A stretch of DNA of 64,000 bases from Phytohabitans flavus (GCF_011764545.1 NZ_AP022870.1:7818001-7882000), one strand, 5' to 3'; shown: positions 44,596 through 54,053, numbered from the stretch's first letter. Numbers and translations: made by a program. Notes: generated by a model not told the origin, from the letters alone.

Positions 44596-45786
44596 ATGCG
44601 CCGCTCTCTTCCGAGGTTGGGCCTGTCCCCGGCTCTGCTAGTCAACGTTGTGCTCGCGCTGGCCGTCGCCGGCGCCGCGACGTGGGCTTATACGTCGTTT
44701 GCCAGCGCCGAGGCAGCCGAAACGGGCGGGGGCAGCAGCCGGACCGTCCCGGTCACCCAGGGCACCGTCACCGCCACGGTCTCCGCGTCTGGCACCGTGC
44801 AGAGTGCTTCCACGGCGTCCGCCTCGTTCGAAACCTCCGGCACGGTCACCGAGATCCACGTCCAGGTCGGTGACAAGGTGACCAAGGGCCAGGTGCTGGC
44901 CAAAGTGGACGACAAGGCGGCCCAGCGACAGCTCGACGCCGCCGAGGCCAACCTCGACGCCGCCCAGGCCGCGCTCGACCGCGCCGAGGAGGCCGACAGC
45001 GACACGTCCGAGGCGGAGGCCCAGGTCGACCAGGCCGAGCTCGACGTCTCGGAGGCCGAGGACGGCGTCGCGGGCACCACGCTCAAGGCGCCGATGGCTG
45101 GCACGGTGACCGCGGTAAGCGGCACGGTGGGCAGTTCGGCGTCGGGCAGCGGATCGAGCGATGGTGGCAGCGGGCCGGGCGGCGGGAGCAGCGGCGGCTC
45201 CGATTCGGATTCCTCGTCCTCGGGTTTCATCCAGATCGAGGACCTCACCCGGCTGGAGGTGTCCGCCTCGGTCGCCGAGGCCGATGCCACCAAGCTCAAG
45301 ACCGGGCAAGCCGGCACCGTGACGTGGAATGCCTTGCCCGGCGCCGAGGCCGCGGCCAAGCTCGCCGCCGTCGATCCCAACGCGACCTCGGAAAACAACG
45401 TCGTGACGTATGGGGTGACGTTCACGCTCGACGAGCTGCCCGACGGGGTGCGCGCTGGACAGAGCGTCGAGGTGTCGGTGACGGTGGGGCAGGCCGACAA
45501 CGTGGTTTATGTCAACTCGGCGGCGCTCACGAGCGTCGGCAATCGCCATACGGTGACCGTGCTGGAGGGCGGGCAGCAGGTCGTCCGTGCTGTGGAGATC
45601 GGGCTGGAGGGCGACAGCTCTACGGAGATCAAGTCGGGTCTCACAGTAGGCGAGCAGGTGGTGATCAATATGCCCACCACATCGTCCAACCAGGGCCCGT
45701 TCCCCGGTGGTGGCTTCCCCGGTGGTGGGTTTCCAGGCGGCGGCGGTGCGCCGGGTGGCGGCGCGCGGCCCGGGGGTGGCCGGTGA
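44596..45786 (+). CDS. Second HlyD/MacA-type export adaptor
   Basis: 396 residues. A signal anchor (LLVNVVLALAVAGAATWAYT), a lipoyl-like part (ASFETSGTVTEIHVQVGDKV), a coiled coil (AQRQLDAAEANLDAAQAALD) and a barrel domain (FIQIEDLTRLEVSASVAEAD) are seen. A Ser/Gly-rich insertion sits at about 45130-45220. The C-terminus ends in a PGGGFPGGG-type tail. Its stop overlaps the ATPase GTG (GTGA). As adaptor it would bridge the permease and the outside. Confidence 0.87.
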   Translation: MRRSLPRLGLSPALLVNVVLALAVAGAATWAYTSFASAEAAETGGGSSRTVPVTQGTVTATVSASGTVQSASTASASFETSGTVTEIHVQVGDKVTKGQVLAKVDDKAAQRQLDAAEANLDAAQAALDRAEEADSDTSEAEAQVDQAELDVSEAEDGVAGTTLKAPMAGTVTAVSGTVGSSASGSGSSDGGSGPGGGSSGGSDSDSSSSGFIQIEDLTRLEVSASVAEADATKLKTGQAGTVTWNALPGAEAAAKLAAVDPNATSENNVVTYGVTFTLDELPDGVRAGQSVEVSVTVGQADNVVYVNSAALTSVGNRHTVTVLEGGQQVVRAVEIGLEGDSSTEIKSGLTVGEQVVINMPTTSSNQGPFPGGGFPGGGFPGGGGAPGGGARPGGGR

Positions 45787-46478
45787 GCGTCCTGGACGTG
45801 CGCGGCGTCACGAAGGTGTATGGCGACGGCGCCGCTACTGTGCACGCCCTGCGCGGGGTCTCGCTCAGCGTCGAGGGGGGTGAGTATGTCGCGATCATGG
45901 GCTCGTCCGGATCCGGCAAGTCCACTTTGATGAACATCCTCGGGTGCCTCGACATCCCCTCCGCTGGGCAGTACCTGCTCGACGGCGTCGACGTGAGCCG
46001 GCTCAACGACAGGCAGCTCGCGTTGGTGCGCAACAGGCGGATCGGCTTCGTCTTCCAGTCGTTCAACCTGATTCCTCGTACGAGCGCGCTGGCCAATGTG
46101 GAGCTTCCGCTGGCGTATGCGGGGGTCAAGACGGCCGAGCGGCGGCGCCGGGCGCGGGTCGCGCTGGACATGGTCGGGCTCGCCGATCGGGCTGACCACG
46201 ATCCCAACCAGCTCTCCGGTGGCCAGCAGCAGCGGGTCGCGGTAGCCCGGGCGCTGGTGACCGAGCCCGCGCTGCTGCTCGCCGACGAGCCCACGGGCAA
46301 TCTCGACAGCCGGTCCACAGAGGACATCCTCGGCATCCTCGACGACCTGCATGCCGCCGGCCGCACGATCCTGCTTATCACCCATGAGGAAGACGTGGCC
46401 GCGCGGGCCAGCCGCCTGATCCGGCTTTTCGACGGCCGGATCGCCTCCGACGTCCAGCAGGAGCGGGTGCTGACATGA
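45783..46478 (+). CDS. MacB-type ABC exporter ATPase (LolD/MacB family)
   Basis: 231 residues. Walker A MGSSGSGKSTL, Q-loop VFQSFNLIPRTSAL, signature LSGGQQQRVAVARAL, Walker B LLADEPTGNLD, switch His in LLITHEED. FNLIP and ADEPTGNLD are specific for the LolD/MacB/FtsE group. It pairs with the permease downstream (overlap at 46475-46478) and the upstream adaptor to form a tripartite-type exporter of unknown substrate. Confidence 0.95.
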   Translation: MSVLDVRGVTKVYGDGAATVHALRGVSLSVEGGEYVAIMGSSGSGKSTLMNILGCLDIPSAGQYLLDGVDVSRLNDRQLALVRNRRIGFVFQSFNLIPRTSALANVELPLAYAGVKTAERRRRARVALDMVGLADRADHDPNQLSGGQQQRVAVARALVTEPALLLADEPTGNLDSRSTEDILGILDDLHAAGRTILLITHEEDVAARASRLIRLFDGRIASDVQQERVLT

Positions 46479-47665
46479 GCGTCTTCGAGGTACTGCGCTT
46501 CGCCGTACGCGGCATAAGCGCCAACAAGCTCCGCTCCGGCCTCACCATGCTCGGCATCCTGATCGGCGTGGCCGCCGTGATCCTGCTCGTCGCGGTCGGC
46601 AACGGCTCGGCGCAGCAGGTCGCCGAGCGGATCGAGGCCCTGGGCACCAAGACGCTGACCGTGCAGGGCGTTGGCGGCGGTAGCGTGCTCACCCACGAGG
46701 TGGCCGAGGCGCTCGACGACCCCGTGCTCGCACCGGACGTCACCTCGGTGTCGCCCGTGGCCAGCACTCAGGCCACGCTCACCTACCAGGGCACAGACCA
46801 CTCGGTGCAGCAGTTCGTCGGCAGCTATCCGAGCTACTTCGGCGCGTCCAACTCGCCGGTGGGCACCGGGTCTGCCTTCACTGAGGACGACCTGAAGCAG
46901 GGGCGCCGCGTCGTGGTGATCGGGCAGACGGTGGCGGAGGAGCTGTTCCCGGGCGTCGACCCGGTCGGCGAGGAGATCACCGTGAGCGGCGCACTCTTCA
47001 CCGTGGTGGGCGTGCTCGACGAGAAGAGCAGCGCCTCCGGATTCCTCGACGCCAACGACCTGGCGATCGCGCCGCTCACCGCCGTGCAGCAGGCGCTTAC
47101 CGGATACGGCCCGTACAACTCGATCATCGTCGAGGCCCAGTCGTCGGAGAAGGTGGCCGACGCCCAAGCCCAGGTCTCCCTCATCCTGTCCCAGCGGATC
47201 GAGACGTCCGGCTCCTCGGCGACCCAGCCCTACCGCATCCAGAATGCGTCGCAGCTGCTGGAGACCCAGACCGAGACCGCGGACACGTTCACCACGCTGC
47301 TCGGCGCGGTGGCCGGCATCAGCCTGCTGGTCGGCGGCATCGGCATCACGAACATCATGCTTGTCACGGTGACCGAGCGGACCCGCGAGATCGGCATCCG
47401 CAAGGCGCTAGGCGCACCCCGGCGGGTGATCCTGACCCAGTTCCTCGCCGAGGCGACGATGCTGAGCCTCTTAGGCGGCGGCTTAGGCGTGGCCGCCGCG
47501 CTCATCGGCAGCAATTTCACGATCGTGGGCGTAAAGCCGGTGATCGTGCCCAGCTCGATCGCGCTCGCCCTGTGCGTTTCGGTCGCGATTGGTCTGTTCT
47601 TCGGCAGCGTGCCGGCCAACCGTGCCGCCGGCCTGCGCCCCATCGACGCCCTCCGCTACGAGTGA
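46475..47665 (+). CDS. MacB-type ABC permease (FtsX fold)
   Basis: 396 residues. The first TM segment (LRSGLTMLGILIGVAAVILL) precedes a MacB periplasmic core domain (VTSVSPVASTQATLTYQGTD, VVVIGQTVAEELFPGVDPVG). The C-terminal FtsX domain has three TM helices (LLGAVAGISLLVGGIGITNI with the following MLVTVTERTREIGIRKALGA, and IALALCVSVAIGLFFGSVPA). The C-terminal PIDALRYE is the canonical MacB ending. It is the membrane subunit that transmits ATPase motion to the periplasm. Confidence 0.95.
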   Translation: MSVFEVLRFAVRGISANKLRSGLTMLGILIGVAAVILLVAVGNGSAQQVAERIEALGTKTLTVQGVGGGSVLTHEVAEALDDPVLAPDVTSVSPVASTQATLTYQGTDHSVQQFVGSYPSYFGASNSPVGTGSAFTEDDLKQGRRVVVIGQTVAEELFPGVDPVGEEITVSGALFTVVGVLDEKSSASGFLDANDLAIAPLTAVQQALTGYGPYNSIIVEAQSSEKVADAQAQVSLILSQRIETSGSSATQPYRIQNASQLLETQTETADTFTTLLGAVAGISLLVGGIGITNIMLVTVTERTREIGIRKALGAPRRVILTQFLAEATMLSLLGGGLGVAAALIGSNFTIVGVKPVIVPSSIALALCVSVAIGLFFGSVPANRAAGLRPIDALRYE

Positions 47666-47679
47666 CCCGGGAGCCTCCG

Positions 47680-48174
47680 TTGACCGCATCCACATTGGAC
47701 ACCGAGCTGGCCGCGGCCGCTGGCCGCCGCTGGTGGAATAGGTGGACCATCGTCCTCGGCCTGGCGCTGCTGCTCGTCGGCGGCTTCGTGGCGGGGATCG
47801 AGGTGCAGAAGGCGTATGGCGAGACGCCTGCGGCCACCGGACCCGGGGGCGGCTTCCGTGGCCAGGGCGGTAACCCGGGAGGCGGCATCCCGACGGCCTT
47901 CCCCGGCGGCGGCTTCCCGGGTGGGCCCGGTGGGGGCGCCCAGGGCGGCCGGAGCGCCGAGGCGACCACCGGCACGGTGAAGCTCATCGACGGCACCACG
48001 GTCTACGTCGAGACGGAGTCCGGCGAGGTGGTCACGGTCCGGACCGACGGTGACACTTCCGTGAGCGTTCCGGGCAAGCTCAAGGACCTCAAGGCCGGCG
48101 ACAAGGTCAGCGTGGAGGGCGGCACCGACGCCGAGGGGTCGGTTACCGCGTCCTCGGTTACGAAGACCGAGTGA
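47680..48174 (+). CDS. DUF5666-like single-pass protein with Gly/Pro-rich linker
   Basis: 164 residues. One N-terminal membrane helix (WTIVLGLALLLVGGFVAGIE), a GGGFPGGPGGG-type linker and a small beta domain (GTVKLIDGTTVYVETESGEV, then KLKDLKAGDKVSVEGGTDAE) typical of DUF5666. TTG 47680 has GGGAG 6 bases upstream; a GTG at 47662 that overlaps the permease stop is the alternative. It is the last gene of the export operon and shares the FPGGG-type linker with the second adaptor. Confidence 0.7.
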   Translation: MTASTLDTELAAAAGRRWWNRWTIVLGLALLLVGGFVAGIEVQKAYGETPAATGPGGGFRGQGGNPGGGIPTAFPGGGFPGGPGGGAQGGRSAEATTGTVKLIDGTTVYVETESGEVVTVRTDGDTSVSVPGKLKDLKAGDKVSVEGGTDAEGSVTASSVTKTE

Positions 48175-48585
48175 GCCGCATCAGCGTCGAGCGGCCGACC
48201 TGCTCGGTGAAGCCCCACCGCCGGTAGAAGGGAAGAGTTCCGGCTGGCAGACCAGCTCGACGCTGCGCACCTGCGCCAGCCGCGGGTGCCGTACGACGGC
48301 GTCCATCAGCATCGCCCCGACGCCCGAGCCCCGTACGTCAGGCGCCACGAGCACGTCCAGCACGAGCGCGAGGTACACGCCGTCGGTCAGCACGCGGGCA
48401 AACCCCACAAGCCGGTCGTCGGGGCGATGTAGGAGCGCGAAGACCAGATCCGACGCCCCGAGCATCGCGGCCACGTCATCGGCCACCCGGTCGGCCGTCC
48501 ACCACCCCGACGCGAAGAGCTCCATCAGCTGCGGCAGCCGCTCCGCCTCCACCCGATCCCGCAGCTCCACGTCCCGAAGATCCAT
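48158..48585 (-). pseudogene. GNAT acetyltransferase, frame broken near the C-terminus
   Basis: From ATG 48585 (MDLRDVELRDRVEAERL) it has a GNAT fold with the acetyl-CoA motif VLVAPDVRGSGVGAMLMD. The frame is lost at GGG 48230-48232; restoring one base replaces an artificial tail with FYRRWGFTEQVGRS, the standard GNAT end, and moves the stop to 48158. The corrected gene overlaps the convergent DUF5666-like gene by 17 bases. Substrate unknown. Confidence 0.7.
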
Positions 48586-48611
48586 GGGCGCGAGACTATA
48601 TAGAGCTTTCG

Positions 48612-48959
48612 GAGCCGGGGTGGCGTCGGCGTCTTGTCGTGGATGAAGGTCCAAATTCAAGGGCGTTGGGCTACCGCGATGTCCGTTGTGGTCCGGACCG
48701 TCGCTCCCGCGGCCTCGCCCTTCGCGGTTGGGCAAGCTCACCCCTGGGTCGTGGTCGGCCGACCGCGACCTTCGCTGCCGGGTCCGCCGTCCAGCCCAAC
48801 CTTTGACCTGGTTCGGCGGTTGGGCGGGGCCGTCCAAGATAGACACGCGCCCAGAGGAGCGCCCGGTTTGCCTTGATCGGCGCTACGACGGGCGCTGTCT
48901 GGCAGATCGTGGTACCTAGTTGCCCCTGGAGAGGCAGTTGGATACCACGATCTCTCGCG
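48612..48959 (+). repeat. Dispersed 340-bp repeat, copy 2
   Basis: Closely similar to 13971-14311 over its whole length and in the same orientation. The terminal hairpin AGATCGTGGTA/TACCACGATCT (48904-48914 with 48943-48953) is identical in its outer stem, while the inner stem differs between copies but can still pair. No protein gene is seen inside. A decayed glpF follows about 135 bases later. Confidence 0.75.
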
Positions 48960-49094
48960 TACGCCAACCCGACCGCGCCGATCAAGGAAGCGGGTCTGCG
49001 GGTCGCTGCGGGACCAGCATCATCCAGGACCAGAGGGCCGCCCACTTGACGGCAAGGTCGCCTTTGATCGCCGGCGCGGCCACTGTAGGGAAGC

Positions 49095-49544
49095 AGAGCA
49101 AAGGCGCAGACCGCCGGCGCGTTCGTTGCCGCGCTCCTGGTGCGGTGGAACTACACGGAAGTGTTGAGCGCCGTCGACCCCGGTCACACCATGAAGACGG
49201 GGCGTGTCAGATGGTCGTGTACAAGATCTTCTTTGAAGGAGTACACAGGTGTCCATGGTTCAAGATCGGCATGGCGTGGGGCACCAATGCCGGGTACGCC
49301 ATCAACCCCGCACCTGACTTCGGGCCGCGGCTGGCATCCTTTCTTCACGGGGTACAGCACAGCTTTCCGCGACCAGAACAACGATCTCTACTTCTGGGTG
49401 CCGATCGTCGGGCCGATCCTCGGTGGCCTCGGCGGTGCGGGCCTGTACCAGATGCTCATCGGCAGGTTCCTGCCGCGCGAGGAGCCGCCCGAGCCGGGCC
49501 GGGTGCCGATTCCCACCCAGGAGACCGTGCGGGCCGGACAGTAA
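49095..49544 (+). pseudogene. glpF: Decayed glycerol facilitator (glpF remnant)
   Basis: Two pieces of a GlpF-type aquaglyceroporin survive. The first (from 49098) reads AQTAGAFVAALLVRWNYTEV and on to VDPGHTMKTG, the region between helices 3 and 4. The second begins near 49258: IGMAWGTNAGYAINPAPDFG, then TGYSTAFRDQNNDLYFWVPI and VGPILGGLGGAG, with the second NPA box (NPAPD instead of NPARD). Between them the gene lacks about a hundred residues, and the second piece changes frame at about 49338-49348 by an extra base. Possible further traces start near 49030. Internal loss means true decay, not a single-base error. It lies directly before glpK. Confidence 0.75.
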
Positions 49545-49554
49545 GGAGAACGAA

Positions 49555-51068
49555 ATGGCTGACTTCGTCGGCGCGGTGGATCAGGGCACGACAAGTACGA
49601 GATTCATGGTCTTCGACCACGGCGGCAACGAGGTGGGGCGCCACCAGTTGGAGCACGAGCAGATCCTGCCGCGGGCGGGCTGGGTCGAGCACAACCCGCT
49701 GGAGATCTGGGAGCGCACCAACGCGGTCATCCGCACCGCGATGAACAACCTCGGGCTGCACGCCTCCGACCTGTCCGCCCTCGGCATCACCAACCAGCGC
49801 GAGACGTCCATCGTGTGGGATCGGCGTACCGGCAGGCCGTACTACAACGCGATCGTCTGGCAGGACACCCGTACCGACCAGATCGCCGCGGCGCTCGACC
49901 GCGACGGGCGGGGCGACGTGATCCGGCAGAAGGCCGGCCTGCCGCCGGCGACCTACTTCTCCGGCGGCAAGGTCCAATGGATCCTGGAGAACGTCGATGG
50001 GGTACGCGCCGCGGCGGAGAGCGGCGACGCCATCTTCGGCAACACCGACACCTGGCTGCTATGGCACCTCACCGGCGGGGTAAACGGCGGCGTGCACGTC
50101 ACCGACGTCACCAACGCCAGCCGCACGATGCTGATGAACCTGGAGACGCTCGACTGGGACGACGAGCTGCTCTCCTTCTTCGATATCCCGCGGGCGATGC
50201 TCCCGCAGATTCGGCCCTCGTCCTACCCGAGCGGGTACGGGGTCACGCTCCCGGGCGGCCCGCTCGGCGGCGAGGTACCGCTCACCGCGGACCTCGGTGA
50301 CCAGCAGGCGGCGACCGTGGGCCAGGTCTGCTTCGCCGAAGGCGAGGCGAAGAACACCTATGGCACCGGCAACTTCATGCTCCTCAACACCGGTACGTCG
50401 ATCGTGCGCTCGAAGTCCGGCCTGCTCACGACCGTGTGCTACAAGCTCGGCGACGCCCCTGCCGTGTACGCGCTGGAAGGCTCGATCGCGGTGACCGGCT
50501 CGGCCGTGCAGTGGCTGCGCGACCAGCTCGGCATCATCAGCGGCGCGGCGCAGAGCGAGTCCCTGGCCGCCCAGGTGGAGGACAACGGGGTGTCTACTTC
50601 GTACCCGCCTTCTCCGGCCTGTTCGCCCCGTACTGGCGCTCCGACGCACGCGGCGCGATCGTCGGCCTGTCCCGGTACAACACGAACGCCCACCTGGCCC
50701 GCGCGACCCTGGAAGCGATCTGCTACCAGAGCCGCGACGTCGCGGTGGCGATGGAGCAGGACTCCGGCGTACACCTCGACGTGCTCAAAGTGGACGGTGG
50801 CGTTACCGCGAACCGGCTTTGCATGCAGCTGCAAGCCGACATCCTCGGCGTGCCGGTGAGCCGCCCGGTAGTGGCCGAGACGACCGCCCTCGGCGCCGCG
50901 TACGCGGCAGGGCTCGCGACCGGCTTCTGGAAGTCGACCGACGAGCTGCGCCACAACTGGAACGAGAGCGAGCGCTGGTCGCCGACCTGGTCACAGGAGC
51001 GGCGCGAGGACGGGTACGCCAACTGGAAGAAGGCGGTGCAACGGACCCTGGGCTGGGTGGATGTATGA
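49555..51068 (+). pseudogene. glpK: Glycerol kinase, frame broken once
   Basis: From ATG 49555, preceded by AAGGAGA: FVGAVDQGTTSTRFMVFDHG, GITNQRETSIVWDRRTGRPY and AIVWQDTRTD are glycerol kinase signatures of the FGGY family. The frame is lost at G4 (50587-50590); adding one G joins EDNG to GVYFVPAFSGLFAPYWRSDA and DGGVTANRLCMQLQADILGV to the end at WVDV. It phosphorylates glycerol with ATP in the cytoplasm. The upstream facilitator is decayed, so glycerol entry would depend on another route. The break is in a G run, probably a sequencing error. Confidence 0.9.
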
Positions 51069-51130
51069 GCGATCTCGCACTGCGGGCTCGGACCCGGGCG
51101 AGCCCGCCGACTCAAGGTCAACTGGACGGG

Positions 51131-51490
51131 TCAGTCGGCGGCGGGTGCGGCGGCGCCGGCCGACCGCGCCTCCTCGACAGTCGGGTAGGTCTCCAGCACC
51201 TCGACCAAGCCGCTGACCTCGAGAATCCGCAGCACCCCGCGCTGCGGCGCGGCGAGCCGGAAGATGCCACCGGCCTCGTCGCAGTTGTTTTTCGCGCGAA
51301 CGAAGACCGACAGTCCGGTCGAGTCACAGAAGGAGAGGTCGGCCAGGTCGAAGACCAGCCGGCTGCGCCCCTTGTCGAGCAGGTCCGTGATCTGGTCCTG
51401 GAGCTGCGGCGCCGTCCCCATGTCTAGCTCACCCGCAACCGTCACGACGACCGTGTCGCCGTGCTGGACCGTGCTCACCGTCAAGGACAT
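51131..51490 (-). CDS. Anti-sigma factor antagonist (STAS domain)
   Basis: 119 residues; a SpoIIAA/RsbV-like protein with the phosphorylatable serine Ser57 in FCDSTGLSVFV. Dephosphorylated forms bind an anti-sigma kinase and release the sigma factor. No partner kinase is nearby, though a SpoIIE-type phosphatase closes this window at 62.6-64 kb. ATG 51490 gives a complete domain. Confidence 0.9.
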   Translation of the reverse strand: MSLTVSTVQHGDTVVVTVAGELDMGTAPQLQDQITDLLDKGRSRLVFDLADLSFCDSTGLSVFVRAKNNCDEAGGIFRLAAPQRGVLRILEVSGLVEVLETYPTVEEARSAGAAAPAAD

Positions 51491-51564
51491 TCGCTACCTC
51501 CCGTACGGGGACGAAGGTACTCCACAAGCGGTCCTCGCGCAGGAGAGGGGCGCCCACCGGCCGG

Positions 51565-52125
51565 TCATGCCGTCACCCGGAGGCCGGCGGTGTGCTCCGA
51601 CTCGTGCAGCTCCAGCGCGGTGATGCGGCTATCGCGCGGTATGTCATAGACGACGACACCAGCCACCCGGTTGCCGGGGTTTATCTGGTTCTGGAAGAGC
51701 TGCTGCTCGGAGTTGGCCAGGATCCCGGCCGCGCTGTCTGCGGCGTAGCGAACACCGCCTGGCCCGTACGCCCGCTGGAGCGCGTCGGCAAAGGTGGCGG
51801 GGCGCTTGCCGACGTTGCTGATGGAGAGCTCGGCCAGGCAGTACTGCCCGACCGCGGTCTGGTTGACGAATGAGTCGCCGATCTGGGCGACCCCGCAGTC
51901 GATCCGGCTCACCATGAACTCGAACGCGCCGTCCCGCCCGGCCTGGCCGACCGCCACCGTGTCACCCCGGTCGTGGGTGATCCGGCGGTAGATGTCATCG
52001 CCCCAGGTCACCACCGTGGCTACCGCGCCTGCGCAGGCGAACAGCGAGGCGAGCACGATGCCGGCGCCGATGAGCAGGGCCACGCGTGCCCCGCGATCAG
52101 ACCCGCCGTCCGATGGTTCTTGCAT
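51565..52125 (-). CDS. DUF4352-like membrane-anchored protein
   Basis: 186 residues. An N-terminal anchor (VALLIGAGIVLASLFACAGA) is followed by a telokin-like (DUF4352) domain: GAFEFMVSRIDCGVAQIGDS, GQYCLAELSISNVGKRPATF, VVVYDIPRDSRITALELHES. Two cysteines (RIDCGV, QYCLAE) probably form the family disulfide. Function unknown. The proline-rich operon at 27-31 kb carries domains of the same general type. Confidence 0.75.
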   Translation of the reverse strand: MQEPSDGGSDRGARVALLIGAGIVLASLFACAGAVATVVTWGDDIYRRITHDRGDTVAVGQAGRDGAFEFMVSRIDCGVAQIGDSFVNQTAVGQYCLAELSISNVGKRPATFADALQRAYGPGGVRYAADSAAGILANSEQQLFQNQINPGNRVAGVVVYDIPRDSRITALELHESEHTAGLRVTA

Positions 52126-52190
52126 TGGGTGATTCTAGGCTTTTGTCCGATGTGGCGAAGGTGGCTTGGTGATAAGGCACCCTTGAGGCC

Positions 52191-53131
52191 ATGCAGCTGA
52201 TCTCCCTCGACGACGTCCGCGCCGCCGCCGGAAATGTCGCCGGTATCACGCTCCGCACGCCGCTCCTTTCCGCCCGCTGGGACGAGGAGCTGTGGCTCAA
52301 GCCCGAGAGCCTCCAGCCGGTCGGCTCGTTCAAGCTCCGCGGTGCCACCAACGCGGTGGCCCAGCTCAGCGCCGAGCAGCGGGTCCGCGGGTGATCACCC
52401 ACTCGTCAGGCAACCACGGGCAAGCCCTCGCGTACGCGGCCCGGCGCGCCGGTGCGCCCTGCGTGGTCGTTATCCCGGACGTCGCGCCGGCGGTCAAGGT
52501 CGAGCAGGTGCGCGCCCTCGGCGCCGAGGTGGTGCTGGTGCCGCCGCCGGAGCGGCTGGACGTGGCGCAGGAGCGGGCCGAGAAGGACGGGCTGGCGCTG
52601 ATCCCGCCGTACGACCACCGGGACGTCATCGCCGGCCAGGGCACGATCGGGCTGGAGATCGCCGAGGACATGCCGGACGTCGACGTGGTACTTGTGCCGG
52701 TGGGCGGCGGCGGACTCGCCTCCGGGGTGTCGACCGCGATCACGGCCCTGCTGCCGCGGGCGAAGGTGATCGGCGTGGAGCCCGAGCTGGCCGCCGACGC
52801 CCAGGAGTCGCTGGCCAAGGGGGAGCTGGTGGCCTGGCCGACCGAGCTGAACTACCGCACGGCGGCGGACGGCGTGCGGGTCAACCTCTCCGAGCTGACC
52901 TTCGCCCACCTGCGCGAGCGGCTCGACCGGATCGTGACAGTGACCGAGGACGAGATCCTCGCCGCGATGACCCGGATCGTGCGGGAGAGCCGCCTCGTGG
53001 TCGAGCCGACCGGGGCGGTGACGGCGGCCGCGCGCCTCTTCCACGCTGGCGAACTGCCGCCGGGGCGTACCGTCGCCGTGGTCTCGGGCGGCAACGTCGA
53101 TCCTCGACTGCTGATCGCCGCCCTTTCCTGA
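52191..53131 (+). pseudogene. Threonine/serine dehydratase-like PLP enzyme, frame broken once
   Basis: The N-terminal part has the PLP lysine in SFKLRGATNAVA. The frame stops at TGA after RVRG; a base missing in GGG 52389-52391 explains it, and the next frame continues VITHSSGNHGQALAYAARRA with the asparagine and glycine loop of the family, then PVGGGGLASGVS. Reconstructed length is about 313 residues with no regulatory ACT domain, like catabolic or racemase-type members. It makes 2-oxobutyrate from threonine or pyruvate from serine, or racemises serine; the choice is not decidable here. Confidence 0.85.
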
Positions 53132-53242
53132 CCATATCGTGACCTGTCCGGGTTTACGGGCTTCGGTCCCGACGTCCATAATGTGACACAGCTCAATGGA
53201 TGTGTGTTCCGTCCGGTGGAACGCGGCTGCCCGGAGGGATAC

Positions 53243-54040
53243 ATGACGGTGATCCACGCCCACGACCTGGTCGCGATAGCGACGAAGGTGCTGCTCGCCG
53301 CGGGCACTCCGCGTTCAGGTGCCGAGGCCGTCGCTGCCGCGCTTGTGGAGGCCGATCTGGCCGGCCAGGAGGCGTACGGTGTGCGCCGCCTGACGCCGTA
53401 CGTCGAAATGATCACTGCGGGCGCGATCGACCCCAAGGCGGTCCCGCGACTCGGCGGTGTGCGCGCCGCGGCGGCCGTGGTGGACGGGCGCCGCGGGTTC
53501 GGTGAGCTTGCCGCGCGGGCGGCGGTCGAGCACGTGCGGCGCCTGGCCCGGCAGTACGGCGTGGCCAGTGCCACGGTCGGCAACTGCGGCGACGTGGGCC
53601 GGCTCGGCGGGTACGTGCGGACGCTGGCGGCCGAAGGCGCGATGGGGGTCGCGCTGTGCCGTGGGCGCCCGCTGGCCTGGGCCGCTCCCCGCGCCGCCGG
53701 GCGACCGCCGCTGGTCGCCGAGGTCGATGCCGACGCGGGCCTCACCTTCATGATCGAGCTCGTCGGCGGCCTGCTCACCGAGCCGGGTCAGGCGACTCGC
53801 GAGGCGACCGGCGGCACGGTCATCGTGGCGATCGACGTGGCGGCGTTCCGGCCGGTGGACGAGTTTCGGCAGCACGCCGAGCGCTTCTGCGCGCTGCTGA
53901 CGGCGGCTGCCACCCCGGTGGCCGTCCCCGGTGAGGCGGAGGCGGCCACCCGTGCGTCCCGGGTGCGTGACGGCATCCCGATGGACGACGACGTCTGGTC
54001 CGAGCTGGCCGCCCTCCCAGGCGGCCCGGCCCGCATCTGA
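53243..54040 (+). CDS. Shortened malate/L-lactate dehydrogenase (Ldh) family protein
   Basis: 265 residues where homologues have about 330-350. The N-terminal helical domain (ATKVLLAAGTPRSGAEAVAA, QEAYGVRRLTPYVEMITAGA) is typical. The cofactor region is about 70 residues short: the LGTNPIAFA-type segment is absent and the sequence runs from LAWAAPRAAGRPPLVAEVDA to LTFMIELVGGLL. The usual NSxHFG motif reads NCGDVGRLGG, so the catalytic His is missing. It is probably inactive as a dehydrogenase or has another role. GGAGGG precedes ATG 53243. Confidence 0.7.
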   Translation: MTVIHAHDLVAIATKVLLAAGTPRSGAEAVAAALVEADLAGQEAYGVRRLTPYVEMITAGAIDPKAVPRLGGVRAAAAVVDGRRGFGELAARAAVEHVRRLARQYGVASATVGNCGDVGRLGGYVRTLAAEGAMGVALCRGRPLAWAAPRAAGRPPLVAEVDADAGLTFMIELVGGLLTEPGQATREATGGTVIVAIDVAAFRPVDEFRQHAERFCALLTAAATPVAVPGEAEAATRASRVRDGIPMDDDVWSELAALPGGPARI

Positions 54041-54053
54041 CCAAACCTAGGCC

